NCBI GenBank assembly: GCA_034698045.1
Contig: JAQGAU010000116.1
Coordinates: forward strand, 1 to 39,717
Length of the DNA: 39,717 nucleotides
Origin: Paramacrobiotus richtersi
Taxonomy: Eukaryota; Tardigrada; Eutardigrada; Parachela; Macrobiotidae
Direction of reading: 5' to 3'
The notes beneath the pieces are model-generated. The model ran no database searches, was not told the origin of the DNA, and saw only the letters and a program-made list of their open reading frames with translations. Both the position numbers and the translations under genes were made by a program. Each line of letters opens with the position of its first letter. The first letter of the stretch is position 1. Below are positions 21,024 through 33,000 of the stretch, in pieces.

Positions 21024-21525
21024 TAGAGGTGTAACTCCGTATGAAATTTCCTTACGGTTACGATACGGCTGGGCTCTATGGCTGTACGGCTTACGGTCAA
21101 GTACGGCACACTTCCAAAAATTTTTTTACGGCTACGGTTTCAAAATGCTTTTCAAGGCTACGGTACGGTACGGGACAGATACGGCAACTTATTACTGGAT
21201 GTAGACTTTCAGGATTAAATAATGCGACACCTGCGAGAGTTTGTGTAATAGACAGTCTGTGATGCACGCACTCATAGTACGCGATGTGCGTATAACCAGA
21301 ACATAGTCCGTAGACAGTACGTCACACTGAAATTAACCGAATATGCGCTCCGCGGGAAAATGGTTGCCATTCACTTTCTGTAATAAAGACCGTATAACGC
21401 CGTTGGTACGAGTACTTACGGTCACGTACGGCACAAATCTTGCCGTATCAAAAATACATACGGTACGGCACCTCCGTACCGTATGCCGTATACGACCGTA
21501 TACGGAATACGGAATTACACCTCTA
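21024..21525. mobile_element. Short inverted-repeat MITE packed with TACGG motifs
   Basis: The ends are TAGAGGTGTAACTCCGTA on the left and the inverse of TAGAGGTGTAATTCCGTA on the right. The interior is dense in TACGG/CCGTA motifs on both strands, so it can fold extensively. The TAGAGGTG terminus is of hAT type, but the flanking 8-mers do not match. If the terminal TA is instead a target duplication, a Tc1/mariner origin is possible. Confidence 0.6.
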
Positions 21526-21572
21526 CTTTGTATTAGGAGAAATAAGCGAACACACGCGTTGGCTTGAAAAAT

Positions 21573-21993
21573 AGACACGAGGCGCAACTGAACTTATCGG
21601 CGCGACTTTTTAGCGTATCGACGTATCGGCGTTAATAACCGACATTAGTCACAGTCAGATCTCGGCGCCAACGCTCCATATAAAAATCGCTGCCAGTAGA
21701 TGCACATACCGTGAATGGATTCATATTTCCCGACTTTGCCATAGCTAAAACACTTCCGAACGTTGTTATTTTACTGAACTGAAATTGTAAAAGCAAAACG
21801 AAACTTTTGACAGCGTTTTGGCGATGATGAAGTCGGGAAACGTGAATCCATGCACGGTGTGTGCATCTACTGGCAGCGATTTTTGTATGGAGCGTTGGCG
21901 CCGAGATCTGACTGTGACTAATGTCGGTTATTAACGCCGATACGTCGATACGCTAAAAAGTCGCGCCGATAAGTTCAGTTGCGCCTCGTGTCT
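21573..21993. mobile_element. Foldback element with about 165-bp inverted arms
   Basis: The 421-bp unit begins AGACACGAGGCGC and ends in its inverse. Arms of about 165 bp (21573-21738 and 21830-21993) are nearly identical, with only a few differences, and about 90 bases lie between them. No open reading frame and no clear target duplication are seen. The high arm identity suggests a young insertion or homogenised arms. Confidence 0.8.
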
Positions 21994-22018
21994 TATAGCT
22001 TAAGAAATGACTTGTAAA

Positions 22019-22563
22019 TAGAGATGGCAACGGTGTTACCGGTGCGGGTCGGTGCGGTGCGCGGTGCGGTTCTCGAAGCGCACCGCACCGTTCCGACCGG
22101 TTTCGTTCAGAAACCGGTGCCTTCGGTGCGTTGCGGGCGCAAAACCGGTGCACCGCGGTGCACCGGAGAAACTGCGACTACCAAAATAATGAGCCAAAAT
22201 AAAGTTATTTCATTTTTATGCTTGTGGTAAATCCAAGGAATACCAAGATCTTAAGACAATGGAAGCCCGAGCACTGGTTTCTCGGCGACGATTGCTAATA
22301 GTGGTGATAAACTTCCCAGTTTATGGGGATTTGCGCTCCGAAAATTGTCGAAATACGGACGAATACTGCCTAACTATGCTACGAAGGGGAGTGCCGATGC
22401 GGTCGCCATAAACCGACTGCACCGACGGTGCACCGCGGTTTATGCGGTTCGGTGCGCTCTGGGAACCGGTGCGAACGGTGCGGTGCACTAGAGCAAACCG
22501 TCACCACACCGCACCGGCTAAACCGCGGTGCACCGTCGGTGCGGTGCGACTTTGCCATCTCTA
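22019..22563. mobile_element. hAT-type MITE filled with CGGTGC repeats
   Basis: The termini are TAGAGATGGCAA and TTGCCATCTCTA, a perfect 12-bp inverted pair of hAT type. The element is flanked by the perfect 8-bp direct repeat CTTGTAAA at 22011-22018 and 22564-22571. Both subterminal regions are arrays of CGGTGC/GCACCG hexamers in both orientations (22035-22160 and 22405-22550); the middle is ordinary sequence. It encodes no transposase. Confidence 0.85.
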
Positions 22564-22571
22564 CTTGTAAA

Positions 22572-24321
22572 CCTGTCAGACGATTTTGATATGTGTGGTC
22601 AAGCGTGACATACGGCTTCCCGCGTTTGATAGGTTTACAGGCCATTTACAAGCTAAATGAGCCTGTTCTCTAACAGAGAAACAGCTTGAATTGCCCGGAT
22701 TGCAGCGATTCTATAAGGAAATGAAATTGTATTGGACAAGGAAAGTTTATAACCGGTTAACAACCGCCCCGTCTGTGCTGCATTGGCTGATGATAGGATC
22801 GTCCGAAACCAGCAGTCAGTTGGCAAGAACATATTTGGTCATTCTACTACTATCCACATAAAAAACCTTGTCCAAGGCCTGCGGCAACTGAATTTCTGCG
22901 TGATGTTGCAAGACTAGAGTTATCCTTTGCACAAAGACCATTTTTACTCACTCGAAACATAGTCTCAGTCCGCGTCTACAGCAGAGAGAAACCGTAAAAG
23001 TACAGACTGAATCCGAACCCTGTCAAAAACTGAGTCTCCTGATTTGCCAAAACCGCAACAGTGCAAAAGCCAGCGTACTGAGACTGCTATAGTCAACAGT
23101 TCCAATCCATCGAGAAACAGTTTTGCGGTTTTCCGTACCTCTACCAATGCGGACGCAAATGTAGTTCTGGTGTCAGCAAATACATCGTGAGCTTGACCGT
23201 ACTAACTTGTAAGGCGTAGTAATCGAGCATGTATCACGCATGATATAACTTCGCCTCATTATAATCAAGCGCCCGGAAGAAAGCGGGCGTTGCACAAGGA
23301 AATGCTGTACGTGCGTGTCCTGATCGATTACGACGAACAAAAAAAGATACCCGAAACGATGACAGAAACGGGTACCGACCCTATAGTTCTGATTGATGCG
23401 TTATGGAGGATCCTTGCTTAGAAAACATGATTTTCAAAGTGCATTTTGTCCGATAGGGTGACAGTATTGAGTGCGCTATAACGTCTTACTGCAACGGTGG
23501 ATTCGTGGCGTTCAGCTGGTATGATTGTCGGTCAAAACTGAAGAAAACAGCCCGTTCTTAATATTATTCTTTTTTTGGCCTGTATCCGATCAAATGTTCG
23601 GCATGCGCAGTCAACAAAGAATCAAAGATATGCCGTGTTAATGTTTGTTTTGTTTCAATCTGCTTCACGGTAGACGACTAGACGTGTGTGATAATGTGAT
23701 TCGGCAACACATTTGCCCGTTTTTAATGTTGCTTTTGCTTCACTCTGCTTCAGGTCAAACGTTCAGGGCCGACGCGTACGGGTCCTGGAAGTACCCAAAG
23801 GACAGCACAAATACGCTCAATAAATCTCGTGATATGTCAAGCATACCAAAGTTCGTCGGAGAATAAACGTTCGTGCAGAACTCGCGTTTCAGCATTTTGT
23901 AAATGTAACGTATACACTATGTACTGGTACATCGAAAAAGAAAATAGCATAACTGGGAACTGAGAACCATAAGTTCCAAAACTGATAAACTGACTGGTGA
24001 AACTGCAAAACCACGAGACGAATCAGCCTGTATGGTAAACGAGCGCAATCACATGTGCGCGAACCCTTTTCTTGGTCAGTTTCTTCACAAAAAGAAACAG
24101 AAACACGTTGTATATCGATAAATATGTTGGACTTGCTAGGGAATCCGAACACCAGTAAGTACTAACTGAACATAACTACACAGTATACTGGATTGCGACT
24201 AATGAGCAGCGCATCCAGACAGTTCTTTTACGTTCTGGGTTGGCTGTTCCTTTTCTAGATAATCGTGTTATTTACGGATTCCGGTTATCGACATTGTTTC
24301 CCCTATATGTAACATGCGACG
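22572..24321. other. No recognised gene
   Basis: One short plus-strand frame ending at 23866 contains a hydrophobic run (FLMLLLLHSASGQ) followed by about 36 polar residues. It could be a small secreted peptide, but it has no supporting splice sites or known motif. Nothing else stands out. Confidence 0.25.
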
Positions 24322-25522
24322 CCATCAGCAAGAATCCGTAACATATGCCCAATGGACACTGCAATCCCCAGTGGGGCTTGTTGAGTGCGCAAAAATAATA
24401 CAAGCTTAAATATTTAATAATCAGTGCTGTCAGTAATTGATCCATCTGGGATCAGGGATATCCTCCACAACACAGCAGAAGCCGAGTCATCCCGGATCAG
24501 CAGGTGTGGAGCAAGTGTAATGGACTGTAATACTGGCCACATTGTCTGTTAAACAACATTCAGCGAAGTTGGAATGGACTGAGCGGCCAGTGGATCCTAC
24601 TTGACCTTTGACTCGCTGCTGGATGATACTCCCGATCATCCCGGACATGCACTGGCACTAAGTGCACCTGCAAACTGACCATCTGACTACATTCTTTTCC
24701 GCTGGAGAATTAAATGATATGAAAGCATTTGAAAATATTCAATGTATAATGTGCTTTTCGAAGGCTGGGTATAGTGAAAACAGTTTGAAAGTTATCTTTA
24801 AGCGTGGTTTTCGTACAAAATGAGCAGCGCGAAGAGTTGCTTCGAGTATCGTGACAAATATCTTGCAGAATCATTCTATACACATGTTTATAATAATAAA
24901 AAACTGAAAAATAATCGGTAGTTTAAAAGTACGGTGCATGAAACATCTATGTGTGTAACGCATATATAAATTTAAATAGATTAGAAAGATTTAAATACAG
25001 TGACATTTACACTGATATTTTTCAGTATCAGTCCATTCCAAACCATGCTTTGCTTTGTACGGTTCATCAATCGGTAGTAGCATATTAGCTATTAAACAGA
25101 TACTTTTGACAAGTTGATCTAGATTAGAGTTATGACCGATCAGATAACTAGATGGCTGCGGAGCAACACGTGTCTTAAAGATGCTGCGCGAGTTGTTAAT
25201 TCGCGACGTGCACGTTCCCCTTGTCAGCAGAGATGATTAATTGGCTGGCTAAGCTTCGGCCTTTATCCAGGAAAGGGCAATTTGCCGGGATAGAGTTGGC
25301 CTGACGACGCTTTTCTTATCAGTTGCATCGCTGATCTTGCAGCTGACTGTGAGCCGCGCGCGTCACCAACGCCAAACTCCCACTTTCATGTCATTATAGT
25401 TTGATTAGCGGGGGCCAATGTAGAGTGAATTAAAGGATAACGCTGGGGACTAAATCGTCATCGCTCGTGTGACTTTTTAAATTAATCGCCAGTGGAATTA
25501 TGGAGATCGGTGCGATTAGTCA
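24322..25522 (+). repeat. Duplicated segment, copy 2, high-identity block
   Basis: Direct copy of 11332-12520, 13 kb downstream. Differences are isolated substitutions and short indels spread evenly. Neither copy keeps an open frame, so the similarity reflects recent copying or conversion rather than protein constraint. Confidence 0.9.
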
Positions 25523-26940
25523 CAGAATCGCCGTTCGGCGACGCTCCGTGGGGGTACGCAGTAGCGGTTAATGAAGCGTTAACTGACCATATTGCATATT
25601 GTGGTATTGCGTTACGATCTACATTATCACTACGATAACGCATTTATTGAACGACGCACAGAATACCTTTGCTGTTTTTAGTACACACCTCAAAATCCAA
25701 GTTTAATGCTATATTTATTTTGATTATTCATAGCAAGTGGTTCGCTCGGAAGGTGCGTTCCGGAAGGTAAACATAAGCAGGAAAAGAACTTTATGGAATT
25801 CACCTTCTTTTTTTGCGATCTAAGCAGTAAGAATGAAAAGTAGAAACCCCGAGACTTTCTTGAAAATGCAGTTTTGGTGCATGGTTCTACTTCTACATTT
25901 AGCCTTTTAATACATATTCTGTATGTAGGTTTATCGTCAATCTGCAGCCGTTTTGGCGCTGTCGAAAAACAGATCCAGTAGTGGGTACACTGGGCAGCAA
26001 CAATATCTGTCGTGGAATTAATACAAAATTATCGCACAACCGTGGCTTATATACTCTGTATGAGTACATCCGTTGCTGTAGGATTGTGTTTTCTTAGAGC
26101 TTGAAGAATACTCGTTTGATAGAAAATGACTGCCGGTAAACGTGACCTTTAGGGAAGCAACAGGAAGCCCACTTTCAACATTTTCAGAACATACCTCGTA
26201 GAGTCAGATAAAGCAGTAACACCCAGTTGTTAGCGACGATCTAAAATAATCGCCAAAGAAACGAAAACTTGTGGCGATTATGGTCACACCTTATACAGTT
26301 GTTAATCCTACACTGCACCTTGAAATATATGTGATTACGCTTACAAGATCGATAATATTTTGTGGTTCATGCCGAATTCTAGTGAGATTCTTTGCAGAAG
26401 TCTAGTCACCGCTGAAACGATACTGCTGGTGAAATGACAAAGTTTTCCATCCATTTCACAGTTCTGCCTCGGTTGTGCAATATGTGTAGGTACTCGTAGT
26501 TGTACAGCATTGTTGTGACGTAAGATACATTTTCTCGTAATTTAGTAGGAATTAAATGAACAATTGTACTGCAAGTGTCACAAAACCGCAGCAAATCAGT
26601 ATAGTTTACTTTGCATAGCGATGACCTTCCCATAAACAATCAAATGCTAAAAAGTGTGTAAAAAAACACAAGTGCCCAACTCTGTACAAATTATTCAGTG
26701 TCAAAACAGAGGTAAACAGATTGAGATAACGATTTGTTTACATAAAAAATACTTCTGTCACGTCTGTCTGACAAGTCAACCGGCAAAACACATTTTAGCA
26801 TGAACAGGCCAATTTTTTGACAAATTTTCCTCAACAGCGTAAAAAACGATAGGAAAATCAAAAATTGACAGAAATCGCTGTAAAAAATGGCAACTTTATC
26901 AGCGATTAATAAAAAAATTAAAGAGGACGGAGAAATCGGG
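25523..26940 (+). repeat. Duplicated segment, copy 2, diverged remainder
   Basis: Colinear with 12521-15797 but shorter and clearly diverged. It ends with the shared string around AGCGATTAATAAAAAAATTAAAG, just upstream of the last exon of the BH3 gene. No gene recognised. Confidence 0.75.
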
Positions 26941-27065
26941 GAAAATATCCGGGTTACATTGCACGAGGGAAGAACGGAGAGAAATCCAGGCGGAACGGAA
27001 GAGGAATCATTTGAGCATCAGACTTGAACGTTTTGGCACAATTTCGATACTTTTTGGCGTGATTA

Positions 27066-30000
27066 TCAGTCGGTTGTGGAGCGGGAACGCTGGCGTGGAT
27101 GCAGTGCGGGATGCGGCTTCGATCCGGTCAAATGTTGCCATAAACGCACTGCGGAACGGAAACTGATGCGCGCCACACTTCCGCTGCTGTCGGGACTGTC
27201 AGATTTGGGCGCACGAGGCTAAAAATGCAAAAAATAGAATAAATTAATTTAACACATAAATTTCCTATGAAAATATATCTAATCATTTAAGAAATTTATA
27301 ACAGATTAATTTAACACCTAAATTTTCTATAAACGATTTATTAAATAATTACAAAAAATTTATAACATATTAACTTAACATTTAAATTTTCTACAAGAAA
27401 TATATCCAATAATTAAAAAAAATTTATGAAAGAATTTGACATTTAAATTTACTATAATAAATTTGTTCAATAGTATAATAACGTACGCATTAATTAGCCA
27501 AAACAACAATTAATTAAATTAAAATTGATACATCGTTTATACGCCCCACGATTATTAATTAGCTATTTAATCAATTAATAACAGAACGTTTTATAATCTG
27601 GCTGATCCAACTCATTTTCTGGCTTATTTCTGACGAATAAATTACGATTTGGATGCTAGCGGTTTTGATGTATTATATTATAAAATTTCGTTTGTTTGCT
27701 CACAGTTCTGACCATTTTCTTCATTTCAAGTCGATAATCTTGGTTATCGCGTAATCATTTGACTTGTCGTGCATGTAAAGCGGCTAATCAGATAAAAATA
27801 GCACAGCGTCGCATAACTTGTCAATCTTGAACAACATTGAGTAATAACAAAATGTAGCTCAAATGTCAAAAATCCTCTCGCGACTGGATAAGATTAGAAA
27901 AGGACACTATTTACAAATTAATCCGTCCATCATGCGCGCTACTCCACAGCGGCATTTAGGCAATATTTCGAGTGATTATTAGTCGCACAGCAGTGTCAGA
28001 AAGTGACCGGCCAACACAGATGGACGGCATCGTTAATCTTACCAATCACAACAGGATCACATTACACTAATATTCATATTCATTTACTTATTTACACGCC
28101 AGCAGTGATCCAATATATGCAATACAATAAAACAGTAAATCTTCAAATTCTTTGTGATATTGTCATGTAAATTATGTCGCAATTATTTTTCTGGAGAAAA
28201 AAACAAATTTTGCATTCCCAAATTACCAAACCCAAATAGGCAAAAATTTTTACATTTATTATTTCCCAAATTATTATTTGTTATTTCCCAAATTATTATT
28301 TATTAATTCCCAAATTATTTTTTCTTATTTCCTGAATTATCAAAAAAAATTTAGATTTATTATTTTTTGAACAGAAGACATTTTCTAAGCAGGTGGCTTC
28401 GGAATACTGCACGAATTATGATTAACGATCTCCAACACCGAGCCACTGCACTACGATTCCCTAGTACACCCATTGTGCAAATGCACCTTTTTGCTCCATA
28501 CATGGCACTTCAAATATACACCCTAGCCGAGATTTTTACAAATTTCAAAGATATACATGTAACACAAAATCACAATGAGAAAACGAGCTTTCAAGTGACC
28601 GTTGTATATCATCATTTTATAACGGTCCTTCAAGCGTGAAATGCCCTACACTTTTGGATGTATAACAAAATGAAATGCTAACAAATTTCCCATGATCTGG
28701 AACATGGATGTGCGGGCATTTTACAATTGCGAATTCAACTGGAAAGCGGCACATAAGAGGGCACTAATGTATTGTCACCCTAACAAATGCCCCCGAATTA
28801 TCTTGTACAGTATAATGCTGTACACTTGCCGGGGTCCCAACGCCTGCCATTCCCAATCAAACTCAACAATACAATAACTACCGAGTTTTAAAACTTAAAA
28901 TGATCAGCCGTTGTGGTTCACACCAACTTTTCAATAATGCTGTTTTTGACAAGATTGACCGAGAAATGACTGGCTCAAATCGCGCGCAAATCCTTCTGTT
29001 CAAGTATGACACATAAAGGTCACGGATACTATTTCGCAAACATCCTACAAATTTTGAGCTTTCTGTAGACTTTTATACAATACGCATTATTAATAGAATT
29101 TTCTGAAATAATATTCTAATATATTGTTCTAATATTAATTCCCTTTTTAAACTTCTAATTTATTACAATATACAAAAAATATAAATTTTATTAAGTAAGA
29201 AAGACGTTTCGAAAAGTGTGTTAAAAATAACTATTTTGCGTACTCTCTGTCAGAATCGTCGATTCAGTCCATTTATGAAATATTTGTATCAGCATAATGT
29301 CAGCAAATGGAATTAGCGGCGAGGTTTATGCATATTATAATCATAGCGCACTGTACACTTGACAAAAGCTTGACATTTGGCCGAGTAAATGCGAGCATAT
29401 CTCGGCGCATAACGATAAGAGCTACTCGGATGCACATTAACAAACACGCCCAGATCAAATTAACACTATGTTGCGCTCTTCATTAACGCATCTCCAGGGA
29501 GTGATCAGTGCACTGACTGTCTGTGTACTTGTCAGCACGGCCACCTGATGAACAACACAAATGTTTCATTTATTATCATTTTTAATGAGCCACTGAATAA
29601 TATCGCCTCTGTGCATGCGCGATATCCGGCCACTTTTACTCATCTCCGCCTGCTGTTACTGTTTCAACACCCGACGAAAGTTAATCCATGCTAGTTATAT
29701 CGAAGACAGTATTTTCTGTATTTACCCCATATTATTGTGCGATTTTCTGCATTAAACTTTTCGTGATGTATTTTTAAAAAATTCGAAATAAATAAATAAT
29801 TCGAAATAATTAATAATAATTAATAATAAAATAAATTACATCTAAATGACAAATAAATTCGTGTTTTTAAAAAAATTGACGTTGGTAAGCATGTTATTTG
29901 TACAATATTAAGGATAAGGATTTATGCAGTTATTTCATATATAAACCAGCCCAAATTTTCCCGCAATTTCCTGTCGAAATCGTTATTGATTTTCCTATCA

Positions 30001-33000
30001 ATACGCCACCAATATCGACCTTTCTCGTGCCCGCGCGAATTCAAACCCACCCAACCGCAGCACATTTAACAAGGTTCTGCGGAAAGGTCATCCGCAGCGC
30101 CGTTGTTTGTTTTTGCCCTACCGCCTATAGCAGAATCTCCGTAGACAGCTTTCTGACACACAAATCAAACAGCTCTCCATTTTCTCCGCATCAAGAAGCA
30201 CACAACACCGTGTCGCGTGTGTGCAACTGCCTAGCCATTGCCAACTAACGCAGAAAACCGGTTTTTGGACGCGTGCTTAAAATCAGTTTACTCGGCTCTG
30301 CACTGCCACTTGATAAGATGATTAAACTGTTAAATCATCATAATAACCGTCACCATCGCGGACAATACGCAGGTGCTGATTGATTACCATCGCACTGGTC
30401 AGTGTGGTGTATTGTTATGCGCAAATCAGTGAAATCACAAAAGAAGCACTGGACGCATCCACTGAGTCAACACTCTAATGACCACACATCAAAACACTGC
30501 TCAACACAGCGTGTCAACAGATTTGACGCTTAATATACGTCAAGAACAACAAAAAATTAATATAACCCACTTTTTACGGGATTCTATACGTCTTACGCCA
30601 AATTAAATATTTACCGCTATAAGATATATTTCCTAAATCAAAAAGAATACGTTTCGCCTGATTTTCACCTATGACAAAGCCTTTTTACAGTTGGATGATT
30701 TTTAATAAAAAGACCCAGAGCGACATGCTAACAGGATTGTAGGACAAGACAAGGCGCTATTCATCCGGGCGACAGTTAGAAATAATTAGCATAATCCTTC
30801 ACTTGCTCACCAGGAGCGATTAGCTACGTTGCTCATAATTAATTCAAGAATAATTGTCTGCTTTTCTTCTGAACCAACTGACTCAAGACAAAGGTGAAAA
30901 CAGGGTGACTGACAGAAATTGAAACGTGCACGTGCAGCAAAGGTCATAGAGCTCCACCCATCATGACCGCCCAAGCACACATGACCTATAATCCGTTTTT
31001 CATATTGCTATTAAATAAACAGAATATCGAACTGGCACACCACAGAGATCCAAAAAATCGCAGTTTTATAAAAATTTTTGTGTTAAACTTGGCGCACTCG
31101 CTTGCATCTATGTAAATTTGCAGTGTATTATCAATAGTCGAACAGAGAACCGGTGCATGCGCTCCATTTGATCAAAATCGCATTTCCACTTTCGCTGTCG
31201 ATCTTATCGCACTTTTGAACTTAAAGTCACCTGCTGAGCGGAGAATTAAGTGCATTCGGGGGGAAATTGATAAAAACTGGTGAAAAGTGGAAAGAGAGAG
31301 CGAGAGAGCACTGAAAAGCCTGCTGGAGCAGACAAACACAGGTGTATGCCTGGCGGGCCAGCGTAATCTGTCCAAAACGGCCACAGGTCAATTCTCTCTA
31401 GCGCCTCTCTCGTCAGTCAGTCTTCACAGAGAGAGAGAGAGGGAGATGACCAAGATAACGGCTACTTGATCGACTACGCGCGCGTCTACTACAGCCACTA
31501 CGCTAGACATCTCCAACTGACAATCAGATTATCGACAAGCTAAATTTGGATTTTGGTGCACAACAGAACGAGACAGAGATGACTGATCTGACTGGTAATA
31601 CCAAGAAAGACCATTAAAAACACCAGACAGAACAAAAACAAACCATTTTCTTTCTTATACACATGGTATTATTCCCTCAACGCCAAAACGATTCCATAAC
31701 CATAAATAATCTCCATTAAATTTCGTGTTTGATATGATAAAAATTTATTTTCCTCGTATGTTTTATGTACTGTTCGTGTCAATTTTTTATATTATTTACC
31801 TAATTATATAATATTACAATATTGTTTTAACAAATGTTTTTAACATTTTCAAAATGAACCACATGAAATTAATATTATTTTATGATTATAGTAACCACGA
31901 GTTCAATTAAATCTGTATTAAATTCTGTGTTTTATATGATAAAAATTTACTTTACTCGTCTGTTTTATGTACTGTTCGTGTCAATTTTTTGATACCATTT
32001 ATTTAATATTATAATACTTTTTTATCAAATATTTTTAACTTTTTTCAAAATAAACCACATGAAATTATTATTATTGTATAGTTATAGTAAAAAAATTTCA
32101 ATAACAAGTACCGGGAAATGTCGATTCAGTCACTTATTAAAATTCACAATAAATCCGTCGGAAACTGCCCCATCTAATCCCGCTTTTCAAGACGCTCCAA
32201 ACCAACAAACACGTGCAAGTGATCACGCGTTATCGGAAGCTCTCGTCCCCGCTAATCAATAACAAATATGAAATATTAGTCTAAGCGCAACCCCCCGATT
32301 ACAGCACACATATTGACATTAGCCCAACAGCATAAATCAAATTACCGCGAATGCACCGGTTGCGCAACATTAACCCCGACGCGCTGCATAACAATAAATC
32401 ATGGGTATAAATTGTATAATTAACCAAAACTGCCATGGACGAATAAACGGCTTGTGATTAATATGCGGGGAAAATGTGCGGAAATAATGGACGGTGACCG
32501 TGCCACCGATCAACAATAAGGACCGAGCGAAAATGTCATTAAAATGGCCGGAAAAATCATTTATATTAACCACGGGATTTCTTCCATAGAATTCAATAGA
32601 TCACTGGAAATTAGCCATTTCGTAATTTCGCATAATCGGAAAAGGCCAATTGTCGGCTATTCTTTCCGATCACATCATCAACACAATTTTCATCAGCCTA
32701 AATGCGATGTAATCGTATTAATCTCGAGTTATACCAACTTTTATCTAACACCAATTTCTGCAATTCTATTATGTCATTTTATCATTTCGTTTATGTATTT
32801 ATGCGTTTTATCTTCCTTACGTTTTTACTGATTAATACTAAACGTTTTTAATTTCAAAGCACTTTTGTAAGATTTTCTCATCATATTGCTACAAGATTAT
32901 TTAAAATTAAAGTATCACACATATTCGATTTAATATAAATTGTTTTTAAACAAAACATATTTGTATTAATGAATTTCATCACACCTAAATATTTTTTTTA

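Noticed and set aside
22024-22645. Open frames rich in Arg, Pro and Val on both strands
   Set aside because: They are by-products of the CGGTGC hexamer arrays in the hAT MITE.
23645-23866. Small secreted peptide gene with a hydrophobic run
   Set aside because: No cleavage, amidation or cysteine pattern, no splice support; composition alone is not enough.
27070-27222. Plus-strand terminal exon encoding a Cys-rich peptide, followed by AATAAA
   Set aside because: Its acceptor is weak, no upstream plus-strand exon fits, and the opposite strand has a stronger acceptor in the exact phase required by the BH3 gene. Kept as an alternative in the findings.
32376-32450. Minus-strand hydrophobic frame (FWLIIQFIPMIYCYAARRG) as a tail-anchor exon for the BH3 gene
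   Set aside because: No convincing acceptor with a pyrimidine tract in the required phase; the exon at 27066-27218 fits better.
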